From positions 1 through 10,627 of the forward strand of contig CAIYFF010000166.1 in NCBI GenBank assembly GCA_903925435.1: a stretch of DNA of 10,627 nt, written 5' to 3'. Positions within the stretch are counted from its first letter, which is position 1. Every line of letters starts with the position of its first letter. The notes under the pieces are model-generated. The model ran no database searches, was not told the origin of the DNA, and saw only the letters and a list, made by a program, of their open reading frames with translations. The translations under genes were made by a program, and so were the position numbers. Positions 1 to 7,670 of this stretch are shown one piece after another. The DNA is from an uncultured Planctomycetota bacterium. GTDB lineage: Bacteria > Planctomycetota > UBA1135 > UBA2386.

Positions 1-1019
1 CCAAGTCGCGATTGCAGGATGCCGAGGCCCTCGAAGCGGAACGAAGCCATCGGGCCGCTATCCGGCAGCGATTCGTAGAGGGCCAGTTCGCTGGCGTAGT
101 CGCCCTTCACGCGCAACACACGGGCCTTCGCGCGCACCGCGGCAAGTCCCGCCTCGGTCTTCGCGAGCACGTCGGCTTGCTCGAGCGCAACGTCGAACAC
201 CCACGCGTCGTCGCGCGCCCACAGCAACAGCTGGTCGATCAGCTTGTCGCGATCGAGCGCGTGCGCTGCGTCCGCGGGCACCGCACGCACGGCGCGCGCG
301 ACCTTGTTCTTGAGCGTGTCGGCGAGCTTGACCTTGGTGACGCGAATGCGCTCGTCGTTGCCGAACGTCGACTCCGGCGGCTTCACCTTCTCGTCCGCGA
401 TCGAGAACTCGAGCATGTGCACGACGACGCCCTCGAGCTTCGCCGCATCGCGACCTTCGAGGTCGAACACATCGTGGCCCGGCGCGCGCAGGATGCCGAA
501 GTGCTCCTCGGACTGGCCCGAAAGCCAAACTTGGTCGTACTGCCGGCGGTAGCGCTCCTTCTTCTGCTCGCGGGTCTCCTGCACCGCGCCCTTTTGCGCA
601 GCTTCCTGTGCAGCAGCATCCGCCTTGTCACCGGCAGACGCCCCATCCGCAGCAGTGCCTGCGTCGAGCGTCACGCCTTCGGTGGCGGCGCCGGGGATCA
701 GCAGCAGGTCTGCGCGCGCAAGGTCGGGCCCCGGATCGAGCGGCAACGCGACGAGAGCCAACGACTCCATCGCCGGGAACGGCAGCGCGCGCGGAGGCAA
801 CGGCTGCGTCTCGCTCGGCTCGCGGAAGAACCGACGCGCACTCGGAGAACTGGCCGCGGTCGTCAGCAGCGGCGCGTTCGGCGTGGCACGCTCGTCGAGC
901 TTCTTCGACTGCGGCGACAAGGATGGCGCGCGCCAGCCCTCGTCCATGCCGTTCTTGTAGATCAGCGCGCCGACCGCAATGGCCGCGAGCAACAGGACCT
1001 GCTCCTTGCGAAGCGCCAT
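1..1019 (-). CDS. Membrane-anchored protein downstream of PilO-like gene (3' end beyond window)
   Basis: The frame is open from an ATG at 1019 to the left edge, giving 339 codons with no stop. The start overlaps the stop of the upstream gene as TGATG, and an AAGGAG ribosome site (1028-1033) lies 8 nt before it. A short positively charged N-terminus (MALRKEQ) leads into one hydrophobic segment at about residues 7-21, so the rest should be periplasmic. A Pro/Ala/Ser-rich, low-complexity stretch runs from about 45 to 145. A charged helix follows (about 148-160), then a compact region (about 163-245), then a helical region with a TPR-like pattern around 295-318 (ARVLRVKGDYASELALYESL). I recognise no named family. 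Its place after PilM-N and PilO is that of PilP in pilus operons, and the single N-terminal membrane helix resembles GspC more than the PilP lipoprotein, as no lipobox Cys is present. This assignment is positional inference only. Confidence 0.75.
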   Translation of the reverse strand, partial: MALRKEQVLLLAAIAVGALIYKNGMDEGWRAPSLSPQSKKLDERATPNAPLLTTAASSPSARRFFREPSETQPLPPRALPFPAMESLALVALPLDPGPDLARADLLLIPGAATEGVTLDAGTAADGASAGDKADAAAQEAAQKGAVQETREQKKERYRRQYDQVWLSGQSEEHFGILRAPGHDVFDLEGRDAAKLEGVVVHMLEFSIADEKVKPPESTFGNDERIRVTKVKLADTLKNKVARAVRAVPADAAHALDRDKLIDQLLLWARDDAWVFDVALEQADVLAKTEAGLAAVRAKARVLRVKGDYASELALYESLPDSGPMASFRFEGLGILQSRL

Positions 1020-1852
1020 CAGTTCGACTCCTTGGTCTCTTGCTTGAACGCGATGCCGATCAGCGAACCGGTCGTGACCACCGGATCCGCGCGGCGGCCG
1101 GTGTGCGTCATCTTCAGCCCTGGCTCCAGCGTCAGAGTGCGGCCCTGCTTGCGCAGCGACTCCAAGAACTGCATCGCCGTGGCCTCATCGCTGCGGAACT
1201 CGAACAACACGCGCTCCTGCTCCAGGAACTCGCGCACATCCACTTGCCCCGGCTTCTGGCCGCGGACCGGCGCACGTCGCGCGGCGCGGCGCGTCTCGAC
1301 ACCGACGCGCAGAGAGACGAGCCCTTGCGACTGCGGGTCGACGCTCTTGACCGCGTCATGCGCCGCAAACAAACGCGCGCACGTCTCGTCGATCAGTTCG
1401 ATGCCAAACAGCGCGCTGCGGATCTCTTCGAGACCGTTCGGCGCTGGCGGCCACGTGAGGTCGCGATTCTGGTCCACCTGCACGTCGCGCTCGCTCGCGG
1501 CCTTGAGGATCGCAAGCTTGCGCTCGCGCCCCACCTTGCCGAGGAACTCGTCTGCGGAAAGGCCTTTGCCTTCGAACGAGAAGTCGGCGCTCTTGGCAAA
1601 ACCGATCTCCGATTCGAGGCTCTTGCGCGCGGCAGCGAGCGCATCTTGCTCGGCAATCGCGGCCGCGAGCCCACTGCGGTCATAGACCTCAGTCGTCTGC
1701 GCGTTCTGCACGACGCCGCGCGCGGCGCGACGTTCGGGCATCGGGTCGTAGACCGATCCGACGATGCTGCGAGCGATGAAGAACACCACGAGCCCAGTGG
1801 CGCAGCCGAGCAGCCAGCGCTTGTTCTCCTGCACGAAGGAACCGACGTCCAT
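1019..1852 (-). CDS. PilO/GspM-like inner-membrane protein
   Basis: This 277-residue protein probably forms part of the inner-membrane platform of a type IV pilus or type II secretion system, as the partner of the PilN part of the upstream protein. It has a short cytoplasmic N-terminus (MDVGSFVQENKRW), one membrane helix at about 14-33, a helical, coiled-coil-like stretch at about 59-83, and a C-terminal alpha/beta region at about 205-270. The element EQERVLFEFRSDEATAMQFLESL fits the strand-helix pattern of the ferredoxin-like fold of PilO and GspM. Size and topology fit the family, but sequence similarity is weak, so the call rests mainly on order and architecture. The start is set by the TGATG overlap with the PilM-PilN stop and a GGGGGGA-type ribosome site at 1860-1866. 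The same frame stays open upstream to 2578, but that stretch is a shadow of the PilM-PilN gene. The stop overlaps the next ATG at 1019. Confidence 0.75.
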   Translation of the reverse strand: MDVGSFVQENKRWLLGCATGLVVFFIARSIVGSVYDPMPERRAARGVVQNAQTTEVYDRSGLAAAIAEQDALAAARKSLESEIGFAKSADFSFEGKGLSADEFLGKVGRERKLAILKAASERDVQVDQNRDLTWPPAPNGLEEIRSALFGIELIDETCARLFAAHDAVKSVDPQSQGLVSLRVGVETRRAARRAPVRGQKPGQVDVREFLEQERVLFEFRSDEATAMQFLESLRKQGRTLTLEPGLKMTHTGRRADPVVTTGSLIGIAFKQETKESN

Positions 1853-3462
1853 CAGCTCTTCCCCCCGAACTCGATCGTGAACGTGAACTCGACCGTGCTG
1901 TCGCCGGTCGATGGCAGCGTCAGCTGCGGCGTGGCACCCGCTTCCGTGAGCAGCGGGTTCTTCTTCAGTTGCTGCGAGAACTCCAGCAGCACGTTGCTGA
2001 CGTTGGCGCCGTCGAGCTCCAAGCCGCTGCCCTTGATCTCGACCACCGGCTCCTTGTCCGCATGGCCCGCGCCGCGCATCTCGACGCTGACCTTGGTCAG
2101 CCAGAGTTGCGGCGGCAGGTTCTGCGTGACCGCGCGCATCACGCGCAGCGCGCCGTGCAGTGGCACAGCCTGCGACGCGAGGTGCTCGACGACCGCACGG
2201 TCCTCGAGGTTCTTCGCGACGACATCCTGCGCCTGCTTGTCGACGTCCTGAATCTGCGCATAGGCGCGCGCAACCATGCGGCGCGACGACGACGCGGCTT
2301 CGACAGCGGCCTTCTGGTCCTTCGCGTATGCGGCGAGCAGCGCGACGCCGAGCACGCCGGCCGCGATGTTGAACACCGTGCGCTGCGTGAACTGGCGCCG
2401 CTTCTTGACCGCGGCCGGCAGGATCTCCAGCGAGTAGAGCGTCGAATCGACGCTGCCGACCGCGAGCCCGAGGACCACCACCGCCTCGCTGCGCATCGCT
2501 TCGAGTTGCTCGGCATCGCCTTGGGGCAACGCCGACAGGTCGAGGTTCTCGAACGGATCGAACAACTCGACCGGACACCGCAGCGCCTCGCGCAGCATGC
2601 CGCGCAAGCCGCGGATGCGCGCGCTGCCGCCGCTCAGCAGCACCTTGTCGAGCTGCAGGTCGGCGATCTTTGTCTGCGCTTTGCAGAACGCGACCGAACT
2701 CTGGATCGCAGCGACGATCGCATTGGCAGCGCCGCCCGCAGCCATCGTGACCTTCTCGATCTGGCCCGACGCGTAGCTGCCGCGGCTCTGCGGATCGAGG
2801 TCGAGCAGGTCGCGCTTCAAGGTCTCGGCCTTGCGCGGCGCGACGTTGAAGGCAGCCGCGATCGCATCATCGAGCACCTTGCCGCCGCCGCTGAGATTGC
2901 GCGCGAACAGCAAGTCGGTGCCCTTCACGAGCGCCAGGTCGATCGTCTCATGGCCGATGTTGGCGAGGCAGACGACGACGTCCTCTTCGACCGGCCCGCA
3001 CTTCAGATACGCGTTGTAGAGCGCGATGCAGTTGGGCGTGAACGCCGCGACGCTGCCTTGTGCCTCGGCCACGACCTGCGTCATGCGATCGAGGGATTCG
3101 TCGCGCGCGAGCGCGAGCAACACGGTGTCCACGCCCGACTCCGCGTCGATCGTCGGCAGCAGGTTGTAGTCGGCGGACAGCGAACCGCCCGACTGTTGCG
3201 CGAGGTCCTGGATCTCCAGGTCCATCAGGTTCTTCAGTTGCCAATCTGGCGTCGGCGGGACCTGGCTGTAGCGCAGGTTCATGTCGCGGCCGGAGATGCC
3301 GCACACAGCTCCCTTAGGCGGCTTGCCGGCGGGCCGGAGGCTCGCTGCGCCTTCTTCCGTTGGGACCGCGGAGAAGCCAAGGACCTGCACGCCGTGCTTG
3401 CCGGCCTTGACGGAGATGGACTTGATGCTGTGCCCACCGATGTCGATCGCGACGCCTGCCAT
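1852..3462 (-). CDS. pilM: PilM-PilN fusion, actin-like ATPase plus membrane domain (GspL-like layout)
   Basis: This 536-residue protein joins two usually separate pilus proteins. Residues 1-340 are a PilM-type actin-like ATPase: phosphate-1 loop AIDIGGHSIK (5-14), a second phosphate region CLANIGHETIDLALVKG (165-181), and adenosine-site motif LLSGGSARIRGL (275-286). Residues 344-358 (SLEILPAAVKKRRQF) resemble the N-terminal INLLP motif with its following basic run, the part of PilN that normally docks into PilM. A membrane helix follows (about 363-380), then a coiled coil (about 383-425). The last part is a ferredoxin-like region (about 430-536) containing LPPQLWLTKVSVE, typical of PilN. In pilus systems PilM and PilN link the cytoplasmic motor ATPases to the periplasmic PilO/PilP ring. 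AGGAG at 3469-3473 lies 6 nt before the ATG, and the stop of the upstream FHA gene is 3 nt away. Type II secretion GspL has the same fused plan, so either machine is possible. Confidence 0.88.
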   Translation of the reverse strand: MAGVAIDIGGHSIKSISVKAGKHGVQVLGFSAVPTEEGAASLRPAGKPPKGAVCGISGRDMNLRYSQVPPTPDWQLKNLMDLEIQDLAQQSGGSLSADYNLLPTIDAESGVDTVLLALARDESLDRMTQVVAEAQGSVAAFTPNCIALYNAYLKCGPVEEDVVVCLANIGHETIDLALVKGTDLLFARNLSGGGKVLDDAIAAAFNVAPRKAETLKRDLLDLDPQSRGSYASGQIEKVTMAAGGAANAIVAAIQSSVAFCKAQTKIADLQLDKVLLSGGSARIRGLRGMLREALRCPVELFDPFENLDLSALPQGDAEQLEAMRSEAVVVLGLAVGSVDSTLYSLEILPAAVKKRRQFTQRTVFNIAAGVLGVALLAAYAKDQKAAVEAASSSRRMVARAYAQIQDVDKQAQDVVAKNLEDRAVVEHLASQAVPLHGALRVMRAVTQNLPPQLWLTKVSVEMRGAGHADKEPVVEIKGSGLELDGANVSNVLLEFSQQLKKNPLLTEAGATPQLTLPSTGDSTVEFTFTIEFGGKS

Positions 3463-3465
3463 AGG

Positions 3466-5418
3466 TCACTCCTGCTTGGAAAAGCGCTGCGTCACGTAAT
3501 CGCGGACGAGGTTCGCCAACCCCGGCTGCTTGGCTTCTTCGAACGCCTTCGCCATCAGTTCGAGGCGCTGGCGCATCTCCTGCGCACGCTGGCCGTCCAA
3601 CTGCGACAACCGCTGCTGGCTGCGTTCGCGCATCGCCTTGGCGCTCTGCGCGTCGGGCAGGCCAAGTTCGCCGTAGCTCATCAGCAAGCGATCGATCTCC
3701 GCGACCACACGCTGGAAACCACCGCGCGTGTCGAAGAACTCCGCCTCGTCGAGGTCCTTGCCGAGCGCCTGCAGCCGATCCTGCGCGGCCTGCTGCCACT
3801 CGCCGCGGCGCGCCACCAGCAACGCCGTGGTCTCCGCGTCGTGCGGGACCGCGACCAGTGCATCGCGGACTGCGGCCAGCGCCTTGCCCGGCTCGCCTTC
3901 GCTGGCGAGCGCCTCAGCCGTGCGCAGACGTTCGCGCGCGTCCTGCCGTTCTTGGCGGAAGCCGAGCTGGAGCCGAAGTTCTGCGGCAGCGAGTTGCAGA
4001 CGGTAGACGCCGCCCGCAGTGCGACCGTGCATTGCGACGGGGCCCGACTTGGCCTCCACCATGCAACGCGTCGACCGATCGCCGAGCAGCACGCGCTGGG
4101 CCGTCATCGCAACGCCGCTGTCCACGTTCGCAAACCCGCTGCCAGAGTCCGCCAGCATGCCGCTGCCGCTCTCGGCCGGGAACCCGAGCTCGAGGTTGGA
4201 GCAACCGCTCACAGCGAACTGCGCCGCGTTGTCGTCGACGGTCACGGCAACCGATCCGCCGACGTCGGACAGCGCAAGCAGGTCCGCGGCCGCGAGCCCC
4301 TTGAGATCGGCCGCGACTTCGCCGGGCTTCACCCACAACAGCGCCGCGGGCGAATCGGTGTCCATCGAACGCAGCGCGATCGCGCTGCCCGTGCCGATCA
4401 CGGTGCCGTTCTCGCCGACCTTCAGTTCGATCGGCTTGCTGTCGCCGGACTCGGTGATCGCAACATCGTCGCACTGCGCGCGGCTCGACTCGTCGGGCAG
4501 CGTGGCGACGATCTCAATGGCACAGCGATCCGCGCCGGGCGGGACGGCGGCCACGAACTCAACGCGCTGCCAACCCTCATGCGCCGACAGCGGCGAACCA
4601 GTTCGGAAGCGGAACGGCACGGCATCGGCGCTGCTCCAGAACGACAACCGCACCGCGGCGCGCGCCTGGCCAAACGTGCGCAGATGCGCTGCGACGCTGA
4701 GCGAGCGGCCCGCGAGCGCCTTGATCTCGGACGTGGTCGCGGCGACCGCGAAGTCCTGGCCCTCGGCCGACCGCTGCGCCTCGAAGCTGCCCTGCCCCGT
4801 GTGCGCCGACGCGCCCGACTGGAAGCCCGCGCCCGCTACGCGCAGGTTCCAACCCGTGTCCTGTTCGCACGCGCCGGCATCGCCGTCGATGCGGTTGCCA
4901 GCGACCGTGACAATCGCGCGCGGGCCACGCGGCGACGAATCGCCATCGCCCGCCCCGCCGCCTTGGCCTTGCGCCCAGAACCAACCGCCACCGGCGAGCG
5001 CCAGCACGAGAACGAGCGCGAACGTCGTCATCGAGCGGCCCTTGCCCTTCGCCGCTTGCAGACGCGCCATGTCGATCTTGCCGACCGCGAGATCGCCCGT
5101 TGCCGCGGATGGCGCGGATGCGTCGGCATCCGAACGGAACCGAAGCTGCACCCGCCCGATCGAGAACGTGTCGCCGGAGCCGAGCACGACCTCGGTGACG
5201 CGGCGGCCATCCATCATCGTGCCGTTGGTCGACCCAAGGTCGCGCAACACGTAGCGACCGCCGTCGAACACGATCTCGGCATGCACGCCGGACGTCTTCT
5301 CGTCGGCGAGCACGAGGTCGTTGCCGGGCTTCCTGCCGATGCGGATCGTTCCCTCGGGAAGCGACAGGACATCTCCTGCGCGATCCCCATCGAGGATCTC
5401 AAGCACGAATTGGGCCAT
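3466..5418 (-). CDS. FHA-domain single-pass membrane protein heading the pilus operon
   Basis: This 650-residue protein opens the operon. Residues 1-97 form a forkhead-associated domain, a phosphothreonine-binding module. Its key positions are retained: G28-R29 (IRIGRKPGND), S43 and H46 (KTSGVHAEI), and N65-G66 (LGSTNGT). The Arg that often follows the Ser is Gly here. A basic linker precedes one membrane helix at about 130-149 (TTFALVLVLALAGGGWFW), then a Gly/Asp-rich spacer. About 185-325 is beta-rich and resembles galactose-binding or carbohydrate-binding jelly-roll domains (a weak call). About 330-465 is a second, unassigned beta-rich part. About 465-650 is helical with TPR-like repeats (EGEPGKALAAVRDALVAVP). 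Positive-inside charge places FHA in the cytoplasm and the rest outside the membrane. A Ser/Thr kinase partner would be expected but none is in the window. I see no good ribosome site before this ATG; the FHA domain beginning at residue 3 supports the start. Confidence 0.87.
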   Translation of the reverse strand: MAQFVLEILDGDRAGDVLSLPEGTIRIGRKPGNDLVLADEKTSGVHAEIVFDGGRYVLRDLGSTNGTMMDGRRVTEVVLGSGDTFSIGRVQLRFRSDADASAPSAATGDLAVGKIDMARLQAAKGKGRSMTTFALVLVLALAGGGWFWAQGQGGGAGDGDSSPRGPRAIVTVAGNRIDGDAGACEQDTGWNLRVAGAGFQSGASAHTGQGSFEAQRSAEGQDFAVAATTSEIKALAGRSLSVAAHLRTFGQARAAVRLSFWSSADAVPFRFRTGSPLSAHEGWQRVEFVAAVPPGADRCAIEIVATLPDESSRAQCDDVAITESGDSKPIELKVGENGTVIGTGSAIALRSMDTDSPAALLWVKPGEVAADLKGLAAADLLALSDVGGSVAVTVDDNAAQFAVSGCSNLELGFPAESGSGMLADSGSGFANVDSGVAMTAQRVLLGDRSTRCMVEAKSGPVAMHGRTAGGVYRLQLAAAELRLQLGFRQERQDARERLRTAEALASEGEPGKALAAVRDALVAVPHDAETTALLVARRGEWQQAAQDRLQALGKDLDEAEFFDTRGGFQRVVAEIDRLLMSYGELGLPDAQSAKAMRERSQQRLSQLDGQRAQEMRQRLELMAKAFEEAKQPGLANLVRDYVTQRFSKQE

Positions 5419-5584
5419 GCTGGATTCGGGCCGGAGCGAACGGCCGCGGGTTCTGGAAATGGATCAGTCAGTGCCGCGCCGAGCGGACAACGCCTCGGCA
5501 CATAGGGCAGTGCGCCAAGACGGTTACCGAACGCGGGCGGAGAGGGGTTGGGACGGGCCTACCCTACGCAGGCAAAGGGTGGAT
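5419..5584 (-). promoter_or_regulatory. Leader region of the FHA/pilM operon
   Basis: This 166-nt gap separates the end of the YdbT-like gene from the FHA gene and is the only space large enough for a promoter of the 1-5418 operon. I found no convincing -35/-10 pair and no Shine-Dalgarno motif near the ATG at 5418. I also saw no hairpin followed by a T-run that would terminate transcription of the upstream gene, so read-through from 5585-7670 is possible. Confidence 0.35.
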
Positions 5585-7141
5585 TCAAACAGCGGGATTG
5601 CGCCAATCCTGCATGGCCGCAAGGGCCGCACGCGAGGCGAGGTCGGAGAGCATGGCCCGCGCATCGGCGAGTTCGAGGTCGGGTATGCGCGTCGGCGGCC
5701 CGCCGGCAACGAAGACGGCGATCTCCGCGAGACCCAGCGCGCGCTGCAACGGACCTTGATGCACCGACACGGCTTGCACCTTGTGGGTCGGGACATAGAC
5801 GCGGTAGTGCCCGAGCAAGCCGGTGCGAAGGTAGATGTGTCGTTCGAACAGGCCGAACTCGAGCCCGTGCCATGCGAGCCGCCCGAGCAACCAGGCGACT
5901 GGCAGCCAGAGGAACGCGAACGCAGCGGAGGCGCCCACCGCAGGCCACAGCACGGCGGCAAGCACGATCGCCTCGATCGCGCCGCGCGCAGCGAGTCGCA
6001 GCACGAGCCGCGGGCTCGCGCGCCGGACGCTGCCGCGTTCACTCTCGAACCCTGGCAGCGCAGCCGGCAGCATCGCGCCGATACTCTGCAACGGCGCGAG
6101 CGGAACGATCACGTCGTAGCCGCCCGGAGCCTCGTCATCGACGCCGCGCCCAGCTCCCGCCGAGTCGGCGCGCGCCACCGCGACGGAGAGCAAGCGCCGC
6201 AGCCACGTCTGCTCCACCCGCACGCGTTGGATGCGGGCGCGCGGCAGCGTCTTTTGCCGCGTCGTGATCAGGCCAAAACGGCACGACAACGCGTCGGCTC
6301 GCAGCGTGAGGCGAAAGCCATGGAACGCGAGCAAGTTGCCCAACGCCGCCGTCGCCGAGGAGAACGCGAGGACTGCCGCGACGAGCCCAGCGAGCAGGCT
6401 GGCCGCAACCACCGTCGGGAACCCGCGCAGCCACTGTTCGAACGTGTTCCCCACGCCCTGCAACCGCGTGAACATGCCCAGCTGGTCCGCGAGCTCGTAG
6501 GCGCCGTAGGCCGCCACCGCCATCGCGCCAAACCGAAGGTCCGTGAGACCGCGCAGCAGCAACATCGAAGACTCGGCCCTGTAGACCGTCCACTCGGGAT
6601 CGGGCATCGGCGCGCGCGGTGCCGCCACTTCGGGATCGGCCGATTCGACCGCGCCAACGCGCAGCGAGCGCGCAGCCAGCAACGCCTCGCGCAGCCGCTC
6701 TGCGTCGGCCTGCGACAACGAATCCAACTGCGCCTCCACGCCTTGCCCCGACGCGGTCTCGACGCGCACGACCGCCAAGCCCAACGCGCGGCGCAGCAGC
6801 GTCGATTCGAAGCCGATGTCCTGGATGCGGTCGATCGGGATGCGGCGCTCCTGTCGATGCAGCAGGCCCTCGCGCGTCCGCAGCTCGTCCGTCGTCAGCG
6901 TGTAGTGGAACGTGAGATACCGCAGCAGGCCTTGCCCCACGTGCAGCAAGAACACGACCGCCGCGACCGCGAGGAACATCGGCTCCGAAGCGATGCCGAG
7001 CACCAACGGGAACACGGATTGACGGATGCCGTCGAGCAACCGCAGCAACAAGACGAGCGGGTGCAAGCTGCCCGCGAGCAGCACCCGGGCTTGCGGTTCG
7101 GTCGCCTGGGTCGGGCCGGTTGCGTCGGCGTCAGACGACAT
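5585..7141 (-). CDS. YdbT-like membrane protein with three bPH2 (DUF304) domains
   Basis: The protein is 518 residues long. Three copies of the bacterial PH-like domain can be read: about 78-158 (YTLTTDELRTREGLLHRQERR, then IPIDRIQDIGFE), about 273-345 (FRLTLRADALSCRFGLITTRQ, then LPRARIQRVRVEQ) and about 428-505 (RHIYLRTGLLGHYRVYVP, then HKVQAVSVHQGPLQRALGL). Each has the family pattern of a strand pair, an (I/V)P-x-x-(R/K)-(I/V)-Q turn and a 'LRRALGL' helix. Hydrophobic segments at about 42-72, 202-220, 240-262 and 388-420 alternate with them. The start at 7141 is supported by GAGG at 7147-7150, 5 nt upstream, and by the 11-nt overlap with the preceding YdbS-like gene. The frame stays open to 7579, but that extension is a shadow. 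YdbS and YdbT of Bacillus are linked to resistance to Bacillus-made antimicrobials; their biochemical role is not settled, so only the family call is firm. Confidence 0.87.
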   Translation of the reverse strand: MSSDADATGPTQATEPQARVLLAGSLHPLVLLLRLLDGIRQSVFPLVLGIASEPMFLAVAAVVFLLHVGQGLLRYLTFHYTLTTDELRTREGLLHRQERRIPIDRIQDIGFESTLLRRALGLAVVRVETASGQGVEAQLDSLSQADAERLREALLAARSLRVGAVESADPEVAAPRAPMPDPEWTVYRAESSMLLLRGLTDLRFGAMAVAAYGAYELADQLGMFTRLQGVGNTFEQWLRGFPTVVAASLLAGLVAAVLAFSSATAALGNLLAFHGFRLTLRADALSCRFGLITTRQKTLPRARIQRVRVEQTWLRRLLSVAVARADSAGAGRGVDDEAPGGYDVIVPLAPLQSIGAMLPAALPGFESERGSVRRASPRLVLRLAARGAIEAIVLAAVLWPAVGASAAFAFLWLPVAWLLGRLAWHGLEFGLFERHIYLRTGLLGHYRVYVPTHKVQAVSVHQGPLQRALGLAEIAVFVAGGPPTRIPDLELADARAMLSDLASRAALAAMQDWRNPAV

Positions 7142-7670
7142 CGCGACCTCGCGCGCGCAGGACGCCGTCGCGCAGTGCTTCGGCGCGCGCTTGCGACAGG
7201 CCGGGCAGTCGGAACGCCGAGCCTTCGTTGCCTGCGGTGAACACCACGAACGTGGCGAGCCCGAACAGCCGTTCGATCGGCCCGCGCGAGATGTCGACGT
7301 GCTGCATGCGCGGCACCGGGACGCGCCGATCCTCGACGAACAACATGCCAAAACGCATCGAGAGCAATCGGTCGTCGACCGAGAACCGCCACGTCGCGTA
7401 GGCCCACGCCGGAACGACCAGCGCGGACACCACCACCGCGATCGCGAGCCCCCACGCGACGTATTCGCTCCACGCGGGCAACTCGATCTCTGCGCGCAGC
7501 GAACGGGAGACCACGACGAACATCGCGGCCATCGCCAGTGCGCGCACGAGATGCGTCGCATACCAGTAGGCGACCACACGGCGTTCCAACCGTTGTTCCG
7601 ACGCGACGGCTACCGGCGCAGGGCGTTCGTCGTCCGCGGTCGGTTGCGGCACCTCGTCGTGGGAATCCAT
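7131..7670 (-). CDS. YdbS-like membrane protein with one bPH2 domain
   Basis: This 179-residue protein has an acidic N-terminal tail (about 1-30), two membrane helices (about 38-55 and 70-92) and one bacterial PH-like domain (about 94-170). The domain shows the family pattern FSVDDRLLSMRFGMLFVEDRR, then VPVPRMQHVDI and PIERLFGLATFVV. This is the usual size and topology of the small partner in YdbS/YdbT pairs, and its stop lies inside the start of the YdbT-like gene, so the two are very probably co-translated. I chose ATG 7670; an in-frame GTG at 7700 would add 10 residues, and neither has a clear ribosome site. It probably works in the membrane with its neighbour, in an undefined envelope role. 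Confidence 0.83.
   Translation of the reverse strand: MDSHDEVPQPTADDERPAPVAVASEQRLERRVVAYWYATHLVRALAMAAMFVVVSRSLRAEIELPAWSEYVAWGLAIAVVVSALVVPAWAYATWRFSVDDRLLSMRFGMLFVEDRRVPVPRMQHVDISRGPIERLFGLATFVVFTAGNEGSAFRLPGLSQARAEALRDGVLRARGRDVV

Noticed and set aside
12..2251. Two overlapping long plus-strand frames (12-1685 and 608-2251)
   Set aside because: Antisense to the three left-hand operon genes, low-complexity Arg-rich products, no domain.
1853..2578. Upstream extension of the PilO-like frame
   Set aside because: The extension overlaps PilM-PilN in another frame and reads as Arg/Gly-rich shadow sequence. The TGATG start at 1852 leads straight into a typical anchor helix.
1969..5505. Plus-strand open frame of 1178 codons
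   Set aside because: It is antisense to the PilM-PilN and FHA genes, whose motifs are clear. The translation is Arg/His/Leu/Asp-rich with no recognisable domain. Long antisense frames are expected in GC-rich coding DNA.
5321..7240. Plus-strand open frame of 639 codons
   Set aside because: Antisense to the YdbT-like gene with its three bPH2 domains; the product is Arg/Gln-rich without any motif.
7142..7579. Upstream extension of the YdbT-like frame
   Set aside because: It is a shadow of the YdbS-like gene; the ATG at 7141 has a ribosome site and begins the natural N-terminus.
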